From assembly GCF_003668555.1 (NCBI RefSeq), contig NZ_RCWN01000001.1:620001-684000 (forward strand): a stretch of 64,000 bases of DNA. Direction: 5' to 3'. This stretch comes from Notoacmeibacter ruber. Lineage in GTDB: Bacteria > Pseudomonadota > Alphaproteobacteria > Rhizobiales > Rhizobiaceae. Each line of letters begins with the position of its first letter. The stretch's first letter is position 1. The position numbers were made by a program, and so were the translations under genes. The notes under the pieces are model-generated. The model saw nothing but the letters and a program-made list of their open reading frames with translations. It did not search any database and had not been told where the DNA came from. Below are positions 1 to 8,816 of this stretch, piece after piece.

Positions 1-90
1 GCGCAGGCGATGCGAACCGGTGATTTCGTCCACTGTCCGGCGCATCGAAAACGAATTCTTCTTCAACATCGGGTTGCCGGAGCCTTCCAT
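1..90 (-). CDS. N-terminal fragment of an unidentified protein, cut by window edge
   Basis: A minus-strand reading frame is open from an ATG at 90 to the left edge (30 codons). It is divergent from the DUF6163 gene. The peptide is polar and basic (contains KKNSFSMRRTVDEIT) and shows no signal peptide. Internal ATGs at 69 and 45 are alternative starts, and no strong Shine-Dalgarno precedes any of them. I do not recognise the family from so short a piece. It could be a real gene running off the window or a chance frame. Confidence 0.3.
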   Translation of the reverse strand, partial: MEGSGNPMLKKNSFSMRRTVDEITGSHRLR

Positions 91-206
91 TATGAGCGAA
101 GCGAGCGCTTCTCATCGTCGTGTTCGGCTGTTCCTGCCAGTCTTTTCGGTGCACAGCAACCGTGCCCGCTTGGCAGTTGCCAATGTCGTAGCCATCATCC
201 GTCGGT

Positions 207-713
207 ATGATTCAGTGGTGGCGAAAAAGACAGTTGGCAGACGCGGGCGAAGCCGTGGAGGAGAGCGAAGGCAACGCTATCGCTGCCGGCAGCTTCCTGA
301 ATCAGCATGCAAGCCTGTCCCAGAACGGGTATGTCGTCTTTCTTCGCCTGTTGGCTCTTCTCGGCATGGCATGGGGCATAGGCTACTGGCTGCGTCTTAT
401 CGGCTGGCACACCGGTCCGGACTGGCGCTTCGATACGATGACCGTGGCCTGGCGCGTGGCCGCCTGCACTCTGGCAGTGCTGTATCCCTTCGCAGCTTCT
501 GGCCTATGGATGCTCGCCAGTTGGGGAACGGTGCTCTGGTTCTGCGCGGCCGGCATCGAACTGACAATGTATCTGGTGTTCCCGGGAGAGTTCGGCGCGC
601 GACCGCTGATCGTGACGCTACACCTCCTCGTCATACTGCTCTACGCCGCCTGGCGCTTTCAGATGATGCACGAGGCCCGCAAGCACAGGCGTGCTGAGGT
701 TGAGCAATCGTGA
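207..713 (+). CDS. DUF6163 family membrane protein
   Basis: A 168-aa small membrane protein of unknown function. A polar N-terminus of about 40 residues is followed by four hydrophobic segments (about 43-65, 82-102, 105-125 and 130-150) and a basic C-terminal tail (HEARKHRRAEVE), which suggests a four-helix inner-membrane protein with a cytoplasmic tail. It lies directly upstream of the LdtR regulator and the L,D-transpeptidase, an arrangement I associate with DUF6163 proteins in Rhizobiales. A role in envelope or peptidoglycan homeostasis is inferred from this context only. Confidence 0.7.
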   Translation: MIQWWRKRQLADAGEAVEESEGNAIAAGSFLNQHASLSQNGYVVFLRLLALLGMAWGIGYWLRLIGWHTGPDWRFDTMTVAWRVAACTLAVLYPFAASGLWMLASWGTVLWFCAAGIELTMYLVFPGEFGARPLIVTLHLLVILLYAAWRFQMMHEARKHRRAEVEQS

Positions 714-876
714 ACGACTCACGATCCGTTTACTCTCTGATTCAGTTCGCTTTTTGAAAGCCTTCGTTAAGCGAGACCTTTAAGTCGAATTTTATGTGCC
801 GGGTGCAGTGTGGCTGCATGGTGAGAAGAACGGAAAACCGTTCCCGCCGGAGCGTCAGACTGGAAGGAACAAGACA

Positions 877-1389
877 ATGAGCAGGACAAATCTGCGTACC
901 GCCGCACCCAAAGCCGAACTGAAGAGCGGCGAAATTCGCGACCTCTATATGGAATCGGTTCATCTGGTTGAACGGCTGCATCGCCGTCTTCTGGATGTCA
1001 TCAAGGATGAATTCGAACGTCAGGGCCGCAGCGACATCAACGCCGTGCAGGCGCTGCTTCTCTTCAATATCGGCGACTCCGAGCTGACCGCCGGAGAACT
1101 GCGTTCGCGGGGCTACTATCTCGGCTCCAACGTTTCCTACAATCTGAAGAAGCTGGTCGATCTCGGCTTCATCAATCATCAGAAGAGCCGCGTCGATCGC
1201 CGTTCCGTTCGAATTTCGCTGACGGAAGAAGGTCATGAAATCGCGGAAGTGGTTGCGGGCCTCTACAACCGGCATATCTCTTCGATCGAGGCCGTTGCGG
1301 GAATCGACGAAGATGAATTCACGCGGATGAACCGTGCGCTCCAGCGTCTGGACCGCTTCTGGAACGACACGATCGCCTACCGCATGTAA
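877..1389 (+). CDS. ldtR: MarR-family transcriptional regulator LdtR
   Basis: A 170-aa winged-helix regulator. In 'Ca. Liberibacter' and rhizobia, LdtR controls an L,D-transpeptidase gene and osmotic and envelope stress functions. The central winged-helix region reads AGELRSRGYYLGSNVSYNLKKL, then a basic wing with VDRRSVRISLT, flanked by dimerisation helices at both ends. I chose the ATG at 877 because GGAAGG lies about 9 nt upstream and the protein then has the usual length. An in-frame ATG at 796 would add 27 poorly conserved residues. Its presumed target, the L,D-transpeptidase, follows 301 bp downstream on the same strand. Confidence 0.85.
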   Translation: MSRTNLRTAAPKAELKSGEIRDLYMESVHLVERLHRRLLDVIKDEFERQGRSDINAVQALLLFNIGDSELTAGELRSRGYYLGSNVSYNLKKLVDLGFINHQKSRVDRRSVRISLTEEGHEIAEVVAGLYNRHISSIEAVAGIDEDEFTRMNRALQRLDRFWNDTIAYRM

Positions 1390-1690
1390 CGCCCGATCCG
1401 GCTTTGTTTCGAAGCCATCTCCAGTCTGGCCCGATTGGCGCGGATGCGATGGTCGGGCCGCTGGCGCTTCTGCGTTTTTATCGGCTCCCGGGCGTATCGG
1501 GTCATTCTCACGCCATATTCACGGCGCACCACGAAACGGCAGGTGCGGGGGCTATCGCTATCTGATCGCTGGACGGTCTAACGGCAAAAGGTCGCATTGG
1601 TTAGCGAATCCTTAAGGGAACCCGCGCTACTATTTTACTTTCCGGCTTTTGCCGGTGTTGCGTGAAAACACAAAGCGGGATCCGACTTCC
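1390..1690. other. 301-bp intergenic region between ldtR and the L,D-transpeptidase
   Basis: No coding frame here is convincing. The last 100 bp before the transpeptidase turn AT-richer and hold the likely promoter. A CtrA-like double half-site (TTAG-N7-TTAAG, 1601-1616) matches 7 of 9 positions of the TTAA-N7-TTAAC consensus. The LdtR operator should lie here by analogy, but I cannot identify it. No hairpin with a T-run ends ldtR. Confidence 0.4.
1601..1616 (+). promoter_or_regulatory. Weak CtrA-like box upstream of L,D-transpeptidase
   Basis: TTAG, then seven bases, then TTAAG, 75 bp before the transpeptidase start. Two of the nine consensus positions differ from TTAA-N7-TTAAC. Chance matches of this quality are common, so this is only a candidate. 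Cell-cycle control of a polar-growth enzyme would make sense in Rhizobiales. Confidence 0.2.
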
Positions 1691-2962
1691 ATGCAGATCA
1701 AACGCCGTCATCTTCTTGCCGGAGCAGGAGTCATGGCTCTTTCGTCGGCCACAGGCGCGAAAGCTGACCAGATTCTTCAGCAGATCTTCAATACGCACGG
1801 CCGCAGTGCTTGGAACGACCAGTTCGACAGCCACTACTCCGGCGATCAGAAGGTCATCACGACCCAGCCGATTTTCAGCCCTGCCACCCTGTCCTATGTG
1901 CAGCAGGCGATCTCGAACTACGAGATGATCAACGCCTCCGGTGGCTGGCCGAACGTGCCTGCCACTGTCAAACTGGAATTGGGCGTGGTCGATCCGTCGG
2001 TCGGTCCCCTTCGCCAGCGCCTGATGGTGTCGGGCGATCTGGACCGCAATGCGGGCATGAGCAACGCTTTCGATTCCTATGTCGACGCGGCGGTCAAGCG
2101 CTTCCAGACCCGTCACGGCCTGCCGGCGGACGGCGTGGTCGGTGAATACACGCTCAAGATGATGAATGTGCCGGTTTCCACACGGCTGATGCAGCTTCGC
2201 ACCAACCTGGTTCGTCTGGAGACGATGGCGAACAGCTTCCTTGGCGATCGCTACGTCGTGGTCAACATTCCAGCCGCCGAGATTGAGGCTGTCGAAGGTG
2301 GACGCGTCGTTCAGCGCCATACCGCCATTGTCGGCAAGGTCAGCCGTCAGACGCCGATCCTGAATTCCAAGATCAACGAGATCATCATCAATCCGTACTG
2401 GAATGCACCGGAATCGATCATCCGCAAGGATATCGTTCCGCTGATGCAGAAGAATCCGAACTACCTCGCAGAGAACGCGATCCGCATCTACAATCACGGC
2501 GATCTGGAAAACGAGATCGATCCCCGCTCGATCGACTGGCATGATCCGGCGACACCCGATTATGTCGGCAAGCTTCGCTTCCGCCAGGACCCGGGCAAGA
2601 TCAACGCCATGGCCAGCGTGAAGATCAATTTCCCGAATGCTCATGCCGTCTATATGCATGACACCCCGCAGCAGGGCCTCTTCAACCAGCTCATGCGCTT
2701 CGAAAGCTCCGGTTGCGTCCGCGTTCAAAACGTCCGTGACCTTGTGGTCTGGCTGCTGCGTGATACGCCCGGCTGGGACCGCCGCTCGATCGAAGCGCAG
2801 ATCAAGACTGGCGAGTCGGAGCCGGTTCACCTCAGCGAGCCTGTGCCGAACTATTTCACCTACATCACCGCATGGTCTACGGGGAATGGCGTGGTTCATT
2901 TCCGCGACGACATTTATGGCCGCGACGGATCCTCTGATCTGCAGCTAACCAGCGCGATGTGA
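1691..2962 (+). CDS. L,D-transpeptidase (YkuD) with peptidoglycan-binding domain
   Basis: A 423-aa exported enzyme predicted to make 3-3 cross-links in peptidoglycan or to link outer-membrane protein to it. The N-terminus (KRRHLLAGAGVMALS...AKA) is a signal peptide with twin arginines, so Tat export is possible. A PG_binding_1 motif (VKRFQTRHGLPADGVVGE) lies near residues 135-155. The YkuD domain ends in the catalytic signature SSGCVRVQN, with the nucleophilic Cys near residue 343. The start at 1691 is preferred over 1649, which would put 14 charged residues in front of the signal peptide. It is most likely the LdtR-controlled ldtP. Rhizobial growth relies heavily on L,D-transpeptidation. Confidence 0.88.
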   Translation: MQIKRRHLLAGAGVMALSSATGAKADQILQQIFNTHGRSAWNDQFDSHYSGDQKVITTQPIFSPATLSYVQQAISNYEMINASGGWPNVPATVKLELGVVDPSVGPLRQRLMVSGDLDRNAGMSNAFDSYVDAAVKRFQTRHGLPADGVVGEYTLKMMNVPVSTRLMQLRTNLVRLETMANSFLGDRYVVVNIPAAEIEAVEGGRVVQRHTAIVGKVSRQTPILNSKINEIIINPYWNAPESIIRKDIVPLMQKNPNYLAENAIRIYNHGDLENEIDPRSIDWHDPATPDYVGKLRFRQDPGKINAMASVKINFPNAHAVYMHDTPQQGLFNQLMRFESSGCVRVQNVRDLVVWLLRDTPGWDRRSIEAQIKTGESEPVHLSEPVPNYFTYITAWSTGNGVVHFRDDIYGRDGSSDLQLTSAM

Positions 2963-2987
2963 GACGTTCGCCTATTTGATGTTGATC

Positions 2988-3019
2988 GGGCCGCCATCGC
3001 GCGGCCCTTTCTTTTTTCT
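2988..3019 (+). terminator. Rho-independent terminator after L,D-transpeptidase
   Basis: Stem GGGCCGC/GCGGCCC with a 6-nt loop, followed by a T-rich run (TTTCTTTTTTCT), 25 bp past the stop codon. Confidence 0.85.
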
Positions 3020-3237
3020 GCGCCCGGTATCCTTCCAAGGGTCCGGGCAGGGCCTGTCTGACAGATAAATCTGATTGACCCATAGCGATCACCGGATTGA
3101 TGGTCGCTGGTCAAACTGCTAAGGCGCTTTCTTCCCGACGGGGACGTCGCGAGAGCCAAGTGGGTGATCGCAAGGGCGGCCGCGTTAATCGACACCAGGG
3201 ACCCACCCGGACCAAGACGTACGACAGGAGCAGGCGC

Positions 3238-4539
3238 ATGAACATCCAGGCGCGTCACGACGGCTTTTTTTCCGATACGCTCGAGCAGAGCGACCCCGAG
3301 GTATTCGACGCGGTCCGCAAGGAACTTGGCCGTCAGCAGCATGAGATCGAGCTGATCGCCTCCGAAAACATCGTTTCGCGGGCGGTGCTGGAAGCGCAGG
3401 GATCGGTACTGACCAACAAATATGCGGAAGGCTATCCTGGCCGCCGTTATTATGGTGGTTGCGAATTCGTCGATATCGCCGAGAACCTCGCCATCGACCG
3501 CGCCAAACAGCTTTTCAACTGCGAATTCGCGAACGTTCAGCCGTCTTCTGGCTCGCAGGCGAACCAGGCCGTCATGCTGGCGCTGGCCAAGCCGGGCGAC
3601 ACGCTTCTCGGCATGAGCCTCGATGCCGGTGGCCACCTGACGCATGGCGCCAAGCCGAACATGAGCGGCAAGTGGTTTAATGCCGTGCAGTATGGTCTCG
3701 ATCTCGAGACCGGACTGATCGATTACGATCAGGTTGAGGAACTGGCCCTCGAGCACAAGCCGACCATCATCGTTTGTGGCGGTTCGGCCTATTCGCGCCA
3801 GATCGATTTCGAACGTTTCCGTGCGATTGCCGACAAGACAGGCGCAAAGCTCTGGTGCGACATGGCGCATTTCGCCGGCCTCGTTGCCGGTGGCGAGCAT
3901 CCGAGCCCGTTCCCCCATGCCGATGTCGTCACCACGACGACCCACAAGACGCTGCGCGGCCCGCGCGCCGGCATGGTGCTGACGAATGATGAGGATATCG
4001 CCAAGAAGATCAATTCGGCGGTTTTCCCCGGTTTGCAGGGCGGCCCGCTGATGCATGCTGTGGCCGGCAAAGCCGTCGCTTTTGGCGAAGCGCTCAAGCC
4101 CGCTTACAAGGACTACATGCACAATGTGGTCGAGAACGCCAAGGTTCTGGCCGAAACGCTGGTCGGCCATGGCTTTGCGATCGTCTCCGGTGGTACCGAC
4201 ACCCACCTCATGCTGGTCGATCTTCGCCCGAAGAATCTCACCGGTAAGGACAGCGAAAAGTCGCTCGGCCGTGCCGGCATCACCTGCAACAAGAACGGTG
4301 TTCCGAACGATCCGCAGAAGCCGATGATTACGTCCGGCGTCCGCCTCGGCACGCCGGCGGCGACGACACGCGGCTTCGGCAAGGACGAATTCCGCGAGGT
4401 CGGCAATCTGATCGCCGAAGTGCTGGATGGCTTGTCCAAGTCGAATGATCCGGAGGGCAATGCCCGGGTCGAAGCTGCGGTCAAGGAGAAGGTGGAAGCG
4501 CTGACGAGCCGTTTCCCGATCTATCCGCATCTCGACTGA
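3238..4539 (+). CDS. glyA: Serine hydroxymethyltransferase
   Basis: A 433-aa PLP enzyme interconverting serine plus tetrahydrofolate with glycine plus 5,10-methylene-THF in the cytosol. The fold-type I signature [14 protein letters not shown] carries the Schiff-base lysine near residue 238, with IELIASEN and [13 protein letters not shown] near the N-terminus. The start at 3238 has AGGAG about 8 nt upstream and gives the normal family length; the frame is open further upstream (3097) but that part is not SHMT-like. It heads the conserved glyA-nrdR-ribD-ribE-nusB order. Confidence 0.97.
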   Translation: MNIQARHDGFFSDTLEQSDPEVFDAVRKELGRQQHEIELIASENIVSRAVLEAQGSVLTNKYAEGYPGRRYYGGCEFVDIAENLAIDRAKQLFNCEFANVQPSSGSQANQAVMLALAKPGDTLLGMSLDAGGHLTHGAKPNMSGKWFNAVQYGLDLETGLIDYDQVEELALEHKPTIIVCGGSAYSRQIDFERFRAIADKTGAKLWCDMAHFAGLVAGGEHPSPFPHADVVTTTTHKTLRGPRAGMVLTNDEDIAKKINSAVFPGLQGGPLMHAVAGKAVAFGEALKPAYKDYMHNVVENAKVLAETLVGHGFAIVSGGTDTHLMLVDLRPKNLTGKDSEKSLGRAGITCNKNGVPNDPQKPMITSGVRLGTPAATTRGFGKDEFREVGNLIAEVLDGLSKSNDPEGNARVEAAVKEKVEALTSRFPIYPHLD

Positions 4540-4579
4540 GCTGGCGGCGGTCTTTTCACTGCCACAGAAACGCTCTAAG

Positions 4580-4613
4580 GCCTCGCGCAGCAATCCGCTC
4601 CGCGAGGCTTTTT
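4580..4613 (+). terminator. Terminator hairpin after glyA, overlapping the nrdR ribosome-binding site
   Basis: Stem GCCTCGCG/CGCGAGGC with a 13-nt loop and a TTTTT run that ends 1 nt before the nrdR ATG. The 3' arm contains GAGG, the only plausible Shine-Dalgarno of nrdR. Confidence 0.8.
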
Positions 4614-4614
4614 C

Positions 4615-5148
4615 ATGCGCTGCCCTTTCTGCCAATCAATGGACACCCAGGTGAAGGACAGTCGTCCTGCAGAGGACGGCGCGGCCATTCGCCGCCGACG
4701 TGTCTGCCCCGATTGCGGCGGGCGCTTCACGACTTTCGAGCGCATTCAGCTTCGGGATCTGGTTGTGATCAAACGGTCGAGCCGCAAGGTGCCCTTCGAC
4801 CGGGACAAGCTGGCGCGATCTTTCGAAACGGCGCTGCGCAAGCGCAATGTCGAACCCGACAGGGTCGAGCGCGCCGTCTCCGGCATCGTCCGGCAATTGG
4901 AGAATTCCGGCGAATCCGAGATCGAGGCGGAGATCATCGGCAATCTCGTCATGGACGTTCTGAAGAGCATGGATGACGTCGCCTATGTCCGGTATGCGTC
5001 CGTCTATCGCAATTTCCGCGAAGCCAAGGATTTTCAGGATCTTCTGGGTGAACTGGGCGGTCCTGCCGGTCAGGCCGGCGAAGAGCTGTCCGAAGTGAGC
5101 GAGGACGGCGTACCGCGCGCCGACGTCAATGACAGGGCAGGCGACTGA
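4615..5148 (+). CDS. nrdR: Transcriptional repressor NrdR
   Basis: A 177-aa zinc-ribbon/ATP-cone repressor of ribonucleotide reductase genes. It senses ATP/dATP and binds NrdR boxes. The zinc ribbon has Cys3, Cys6, Cys31 and Cys34 (MRCPFC...VCPDCGGRF), and the ATP-cone follows from about residue 46 ([17 protein letters not shown]). The acidic C-terminal tail makes it about 20 residues longer than typical NrdR. The start is fixed by the conserved MRCPFC. Its Shine-Dalgarno lies inside the glyA terminator stem (see findings). The 3' end overlaps the annotated ribD start by 20 nt. Confidence 0.95.
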   Translation: MRCPFCQSMDTQVKDSRPAEDGAAIRRRRVCPDCGGRFTTFERIQLRDLVVIKRSSRKVPFDRDKLARSFETALRKRNVEPDRVERAVSGIVRQLENSGESEIEAEIIGNLVMDVLKSMDDVAYVRYASVYRNFREAKDFQDLLGELGGPAGQAGEELSEVSEDGVPRADVNDRAGD

Positions 5149-6325
5149 CGGCTCCATGACGACGGCTCCGCAGCAGATGCCGAAAAACGGTGTCGCACCG
5201 CGACCGCTCGGCGCCGGCCCGCGCGCGACCGATGTTGGCGAGATCGAAAGCCGCTTCATGGCTGCGGCAATCCGCCTGTCGCGTCGCAATCTCGGCCGAA
5301 CCGGCACCAATCCTGCCGTGGGCACTCTGATCGTCTCGCCGAAGGGCAGGATCGTCGGCACGGGAGTCACCGCCCACGGAGGCCGCCCGCATGCCGAGAC
5401 CGTCGCTCTGGCGGAGGCTGGCGAGGCTGCGCGGGGCGCGACCGCTTATGTGACACTGGAACCTTGCGCGCATCACGGACGCACTCCGCCCTGCGCTCAG
5501 GCGCTGATCGACGCCGGCATCGCCCGGGTCGTCTGCGCGGCATCCGACCCCGACGGCCGTGTTGCGGGAAAAGGCTTTGCAATGCTCGAAGCGGCCGGCA
5601 TTGCGGTCACGACCGGGGTATTGGCCGGAGAGGCCGCGGGCGTGATGGCGGGCTATCTCTCGCGCACCTTCCGCAGGCGGTGTCACGTCACGCTCAAGAT
5701 GGCCGTGAGCGCTGACGGCATGATCGGTCGTCCGGGCGAAGGACAGTTTCCGATCACCGGCAGTATAGCTCGCGGCCATGTGCATGCCCTCAGGGCGCAG
5801 ACGGATGCCATCGGGGTCGGTATCGGAACGGCTCTGGCCGACGACCCCCAACTGACGTGCCGACTGCCCGGACTGGAGCAACGATTTCCGGCGAGGATCG
5901 TATTCGACGGGGCAGGGCGTTTGCCGCTCGGTGCCAAGCTCGTCAAGACCGCGCCCGCCGTTCCCCTGCTCGTGGCGACGGTTCTGGAAGAGGCCGGGGC
6001 CAGAGCGGCAGCCCTGAGAGCCAATGGTGCGGTGATTATCGGCGCGGAACGGGCGGGTGGACGTCTCGCTCTGCCGGAGCTTCTGGAGGATCTTGCCGCG
6101 AGGGGACTTGGATCGCTGATGGTCGAGGGCGGCGCCGAAGTCGCGCAATCGCTTCTCGCCGACGGTCTGGTCGACCGCATCTGGCTCTATACGGGCCCGC
6201 ACCGTCTTGGTACGCCGGCCATAAGATCTCCCCTGACGTCGGAAACGATGCCGGAGGGGTTTCGTCTGACGGACCGCCGAATGCTGGGGCCGGATCGATT
6301 TGAGGAATGGGTACGGGACAACTGA
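5129..6325 (+). CDS. ribD: Bifunctional pyrimidine deaminase/reductase RibD
   Basis: About 398 aa. It catalyses the second and third steps of riboflavin synthesis: deamination, then NADPH-dependent reduction of the aminopyrimidine. The deaminase zinc site is visible as HAETVAL and [12 protein letters not shown], and the C-terminal reductase domain ([14 protein letters not shown], then [14 protein letters not shown]) follows. The start is uncertain: 5129, 5156 and 5258 are all in frame. The family's conserved part begins at the last of these ([16 protein letters not shown]). The stop overlaps the ribE start by one base (TGATG), indicating translational coupling. Confidence 0.93.
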   Translation: MTGQATDGSMTTAPQQMPKNGVAPRPLGAGPRATDVGEIESRFMAAAIRLSRRNLGRTGTNPAVGTLIVSPKGRIVGTGVTAHGGRPHAETVALAEAGEAARGATAYVTLEPCAHHGRTPPCAQALIDAGIARVVCAASDPDGRVAGKGFAMLEAAGIAVTTGVLAGEAAGVMAGYLSRTFRRRCHVTLKMAVSADGMIGRPGEGQFPITGSIARGHVHALRAQTDAIGVGIGTALADDPQLTCRLPGLEQRFPARIVFDGAGRLPLGAKLVKTAPAVPLLVATVLEEAGARAAALRANGAVIIGAERAGGRLALPELLEDLAARGLGSLMVEGGAEVAQSLLADGLVDRIWLYTGPHRLGTPAIRSPLTSETMPEGFRLTDRRMLGPDRFEEWVRDN

Positions 6326-6939
6326 TGTTTACCGGAATTGTCACTGATATCGGCGAGATCCATACGATCAGCCCGCGCGAGGGCGGCCGTCGTTTTCGCA
6401 TCAAGACGAATTACGATCCCGCGACAATCGAGATTGGCGCTTCCATTGCCCATGGAGGCGTTTGCCTAACCGTCGTTGCGCTGTCCGAGCGCGAATCGAA
6501 CGAGCGCTGGTTCGAGGTGGAGGCTTGGGAAGAAGCCCTTCGGCTGACGACAGCGGGTTCGTGGGAGGAGGGGACACGCGTCAATCTGGAGCGGGCGTTG
6601 CGTCTCGGCGACGAACTCGGCGGCCACATCGTATCCGGCCACGTGGATGGCACCGCCCGGATTCTGGAGCGCCAGTCCGAGGGCGATGCCGTTCGCTTCA
6701 CTCTTCTTGCTCCCGATCATCTGGCGAAATTCATCGCGGCAAAGGGATCGGTGGCGCTGGATGGAACGTCGCTCACGGTCAATGCCGTCGACGGAGCACA
6801 ATTCGATGTTCTGCTGATCGATCATAGCTTGAGTGTGACGACCTGGGGAGAACGGCAGGCCGGAGACGAGGTCAATCTCGAAATCGATACGATGGCGCGC
6901 TATGCGGCACGGCTTGCGGAAGCTGCAGGCGAAGCGTAA
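6325..6939 (+). CDS. ribE: Riboflavin synthase, alpha chain
   Basis: 204 aa. It dismutates two 6,7-dimethyl-8-ribityllumazine molecules to riboflavin. It contains two lumazine-binding repeats, the first opening with [12 protein letters not shown] and the second with [14 protein letters not shown]. The start at 6325 (MFTGIV) matches the family and overlaps the ribD stop; an upstream in-frame start at 6307 is unlikely. Lumazine synthase (ribH), commonly next in this gene order, is missing: only 35 bp separate ribE from nusB. Confidence 0.95.
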   Translation: MFTGIVTDIGEIHTISPREGGRRFRIKTNYDPATIEIGASIAHGGVCLTVVALSERESNERWFEVEAWEEALRLTTAGSWEEGTRVNLERALRLGDELGGHIVSGHVDGTARILERQSEGDAVRFTLLAPDHLAKFIAAKGSVALDGTSLTVNAVDGAQFDVLLIDHSLSVTTWGERQAGDEVNLEIDTMARYAARLAEAAGEA

Positions 6940-6974
6940 CACGCCGCCACAAGGGCAGAAGAACCGGAGCTGAC

Positions 6975-7469
6975 ATGGCCGAAGAGGCAAAGGAAATGAG
7001 GCAGGCGCGAGCTGCCAACAAACGGGGTGCTGCCCGGCTCGCCGCGGTGCAGGCGCTTTATCAGATGGATATTGGCGGCACCGGCCTCCTCGAAACCACT
7101 GCGGAATATGAGCGGTTTCGGCTGGGACGCGAGATCGACGGCGAACAGTACCGGGAAGCGGACGCAGCCTGGTTCCGTTCGATTCTTTCGGGCGTCGTCA
7201 CCAATCAGAAGACGATCGATCCGGTGATCAACCGGGCCTTGCCGGATGATTGGCCCTTGTCCCGCCTGGATTCCACGCTGCGCGCGATCCTTCGTGCTGG
7301 GGCGTTCGAACTCGCGCACCGCCCGGATGTACCGACAGCCGTCATCGTCAGCGAATATGTCGATGTCGCCAGCGCCTTTTACGACGAGCAGGAGCCGGGG
7401 CTGGTGAACGGTGCGCTCGACCGCATTGCGCGCCATCTGCGCCAGTCGCCCGATCGGAAGACCTCATGA
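6975..7469 (+). CDS. nusB: Transcription antitermination factor NusB
   Basis: A 164-aa all-helical protein that with NusE (S10) binds boxA RNA in rRNA antitermination. Family features are the N-terminal [16 protein letters not shown] and the C-terminal [17 protein letters not shown] and FVNGALD-like motif ([11 protein letters not shown]). It starts 35 bp after ribE and its stop overlaps the next gene by ATGA, so it belongs to the rib operon transcript. Confidence 0.95.
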   Translation: MAEEAKEMRQARAANKRGAARLAAVQALYQMDIGGTGLLETTAEYERFRLGREIDGEQYREADAAWFRSILSGVVTNQKTIDPVINRALPDDWPLSRLDSTLRAILRAGAFELAHRPDVPTAVIVSEYVDVASAFYDEQEPGLVNGALDRIARHLRQSPDRKTS

Positions 7470-8698
7470 CGTCTGTCGCGGCCGAAGCAGAAGACGCCGC
7501 GCTCAGTACCGCGCGCCACACCGCGCTCATCCTCTCGGCCGGACAGGCCATCGTCGGCGCTGCCGCGCCCATCTGCATCTCTCTCGGGGCCATTGCCGGC
7601 AGCTATCTGCTCGGCGACGACAAGTCTCTGGCAACCGCTCCCGTGGCCGGTTACAGCGTCGGGATCGCGCTTGGTGCGCTGCCCGCCGCCGCGCTCATGC
7701 GGGCAATCGGCCGGCGCCGCGGCTTCGTCTCGGGCGCTTTCATCAGCGCGCTCGGTGGCATTCTGTCGGCGATGGCGCTTTTCTCCGTCAACTTCTGGCT
7801 CTTTGCCATCGGTCTTCTGACCGTCGGAATCGGCGGCAGCTTCGTTCAGCAATACCGGTTCGCGGCAGCCGACGCCTCGCCGGCTCGCTTCAAGCCGAAA
7901 GCCATCTCCTGGGTGCTGGCCGGCGGCGTGTTCGCGGCCATTATCGGCCCGCAACTGGTTATCTGGACCAAGGACGCTTTCGCGCCTGCCGTCCCGTTTG
8001 CCGGCGCTTTCGTCGGCCTGATCGCCCTGGCTCTGATCGGCGCTTTTCTGCTCAATTTCATGCGACTGCCTCCGGCAAAGGCGACAGCCGGAATCGCTCA
8101 TGCGGAAACCGCTCGGCCGCTCGGGGAAATACTGACGCAACCGCGTTTCATGGTCGGACTGCTCTGCGCCATCGGCTCGTATTCGATGATGAGCTTCGTG
8201 ATGACGGGCGCTCCGCTCGCCATGGTGGAGTGCGGCCATTCCGCCGACGAAGCGACCCTCGGTATTTCGTGGCATGTCCTTGCCATGTTCGCCCCGTCCT
8301 TCTTTACCGGGCGGCTGATCGAGCGTTTTGGCAAGGTGCCGATCGTTCTCGTCGGCCTCGGCCTTCTTGCGGCCTGTTCGGCAGTCGCATTGGCAGGTTT
8401 GGATCTCGCCAATTTCTGGCTGGCTCTCATTCTTCTCGGCTTCGGCTGGAATTTCGGCTTCATCGGCGCCACCGCGATCGTGTCTGAGACCTATAGCGAC
8501 GCGGAAAAGAGCCGCGTCCAGGGCGTGCACGATTTCATGCTGTTCGGGATGGTGGCTTTCGCCTCTCTAATGAGCGGGCAGGTTCTCAACACGCTTGGCT
8601 GGTATGGTGTGGTGATGGTGGTCTTTCCCGTTGTGGCGATCTGCGTTGTTGCACTGATATTTGTGACTTCGATGGAGAAGAAACGCTCGGCATATTGA
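7466..8698 (+). CDS. MFS transporter
   Basis: A 410-aa major facilitator superfamily carrier with about 12 membrane helices. The loop 2-3 motif is recognisable as [12 protein letters not shown], and a second, [10 protein letters not shown], follows the midpoint. The substrate cannot be predicted from sequence. The ATG at 7466 overlaps the nusB stop (ATGA), giving tight coupling. An inner-membrane exporter of metabolites or drugs is the usual role for this subgroup. Confidence 0.85.
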   Translation: MTSVAAEAEDAALSTARHTALILSAGQAIVGAAAPICISLGAIAGSYLLGDDKSLATAPVAGYSVGIALGALPAAALMRAIGRRRGFVSGAFISALGGILSAMALFSVNFWLFAIGLLTVGIGGSFVQQYRFAAADASPARFKPKAISWVLAGGVFAAIIGPQLVIWTKDAFAPAVPFAGAFVGLIALALIGAFLLNFMRLPPAKATAGIAHAETARPLGEILTQPRFMVGLLCAIGSYSMMSFVMTGAPLAMVECGHSADEATLGISWHVLAMFAPSFFTGRLIERFGKVPIVLVGLGLLAACSAVALAGLDLANFWLALILLGFGWNFGFIGATAIVSETYSDAEKSRVQGVHDFMLFGMVAFASLMSGQVLNTLGWYGVVMVVFPVVAICVVALIFVTSMEKKRSAY

Positions 8699-8740
8699 CC
8701 TAAGGTTCTGTAGCCGTTCAATCTCCCTCATTGACGGGCC

Positions 8741-8763
8741 GGACCGGTCTCCCAGAGCGGTCC
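8741..8763. repeat. Short inverted repeat between the MFS gene and hppA
   Basis: GGACCG/CGGTCC with an 11-nt loop and no T-run. It could be part of an mRNA leader or a weak terminator for the upstream operon. Confidence 0.3.
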
Positions 8764-8816
8764 AGAGGGCCCGGCTTCAACGGCCTCGAACAGGGGTCAG
8801 GGAGGGATATACAAAA

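Noticed and set aside
20-697. Long plus-strand frame overlapping the DUF6163 gene
   Set aside because: Arginine-rich composition typical of an out-of-frame shadow. The 207..713 frame has membrane helices and a family match.
1601-2899. Minus-strand 432-residue frame opposite the L,D-transpeptidase
   Set aside because: An antisense shadow with His/Asp-rich composition and no family features.
3020-3237. Glycine riboswitch before glyA
   Set aside because: No tandem aptamer-like conserved GG/CGGA segments are visible in the leader.
2914-4635. Minus-strand 573-residue frame opposite glyA
   Set aside because: An antisense shadow of a certain gene, caused by high GC at third codon positions.
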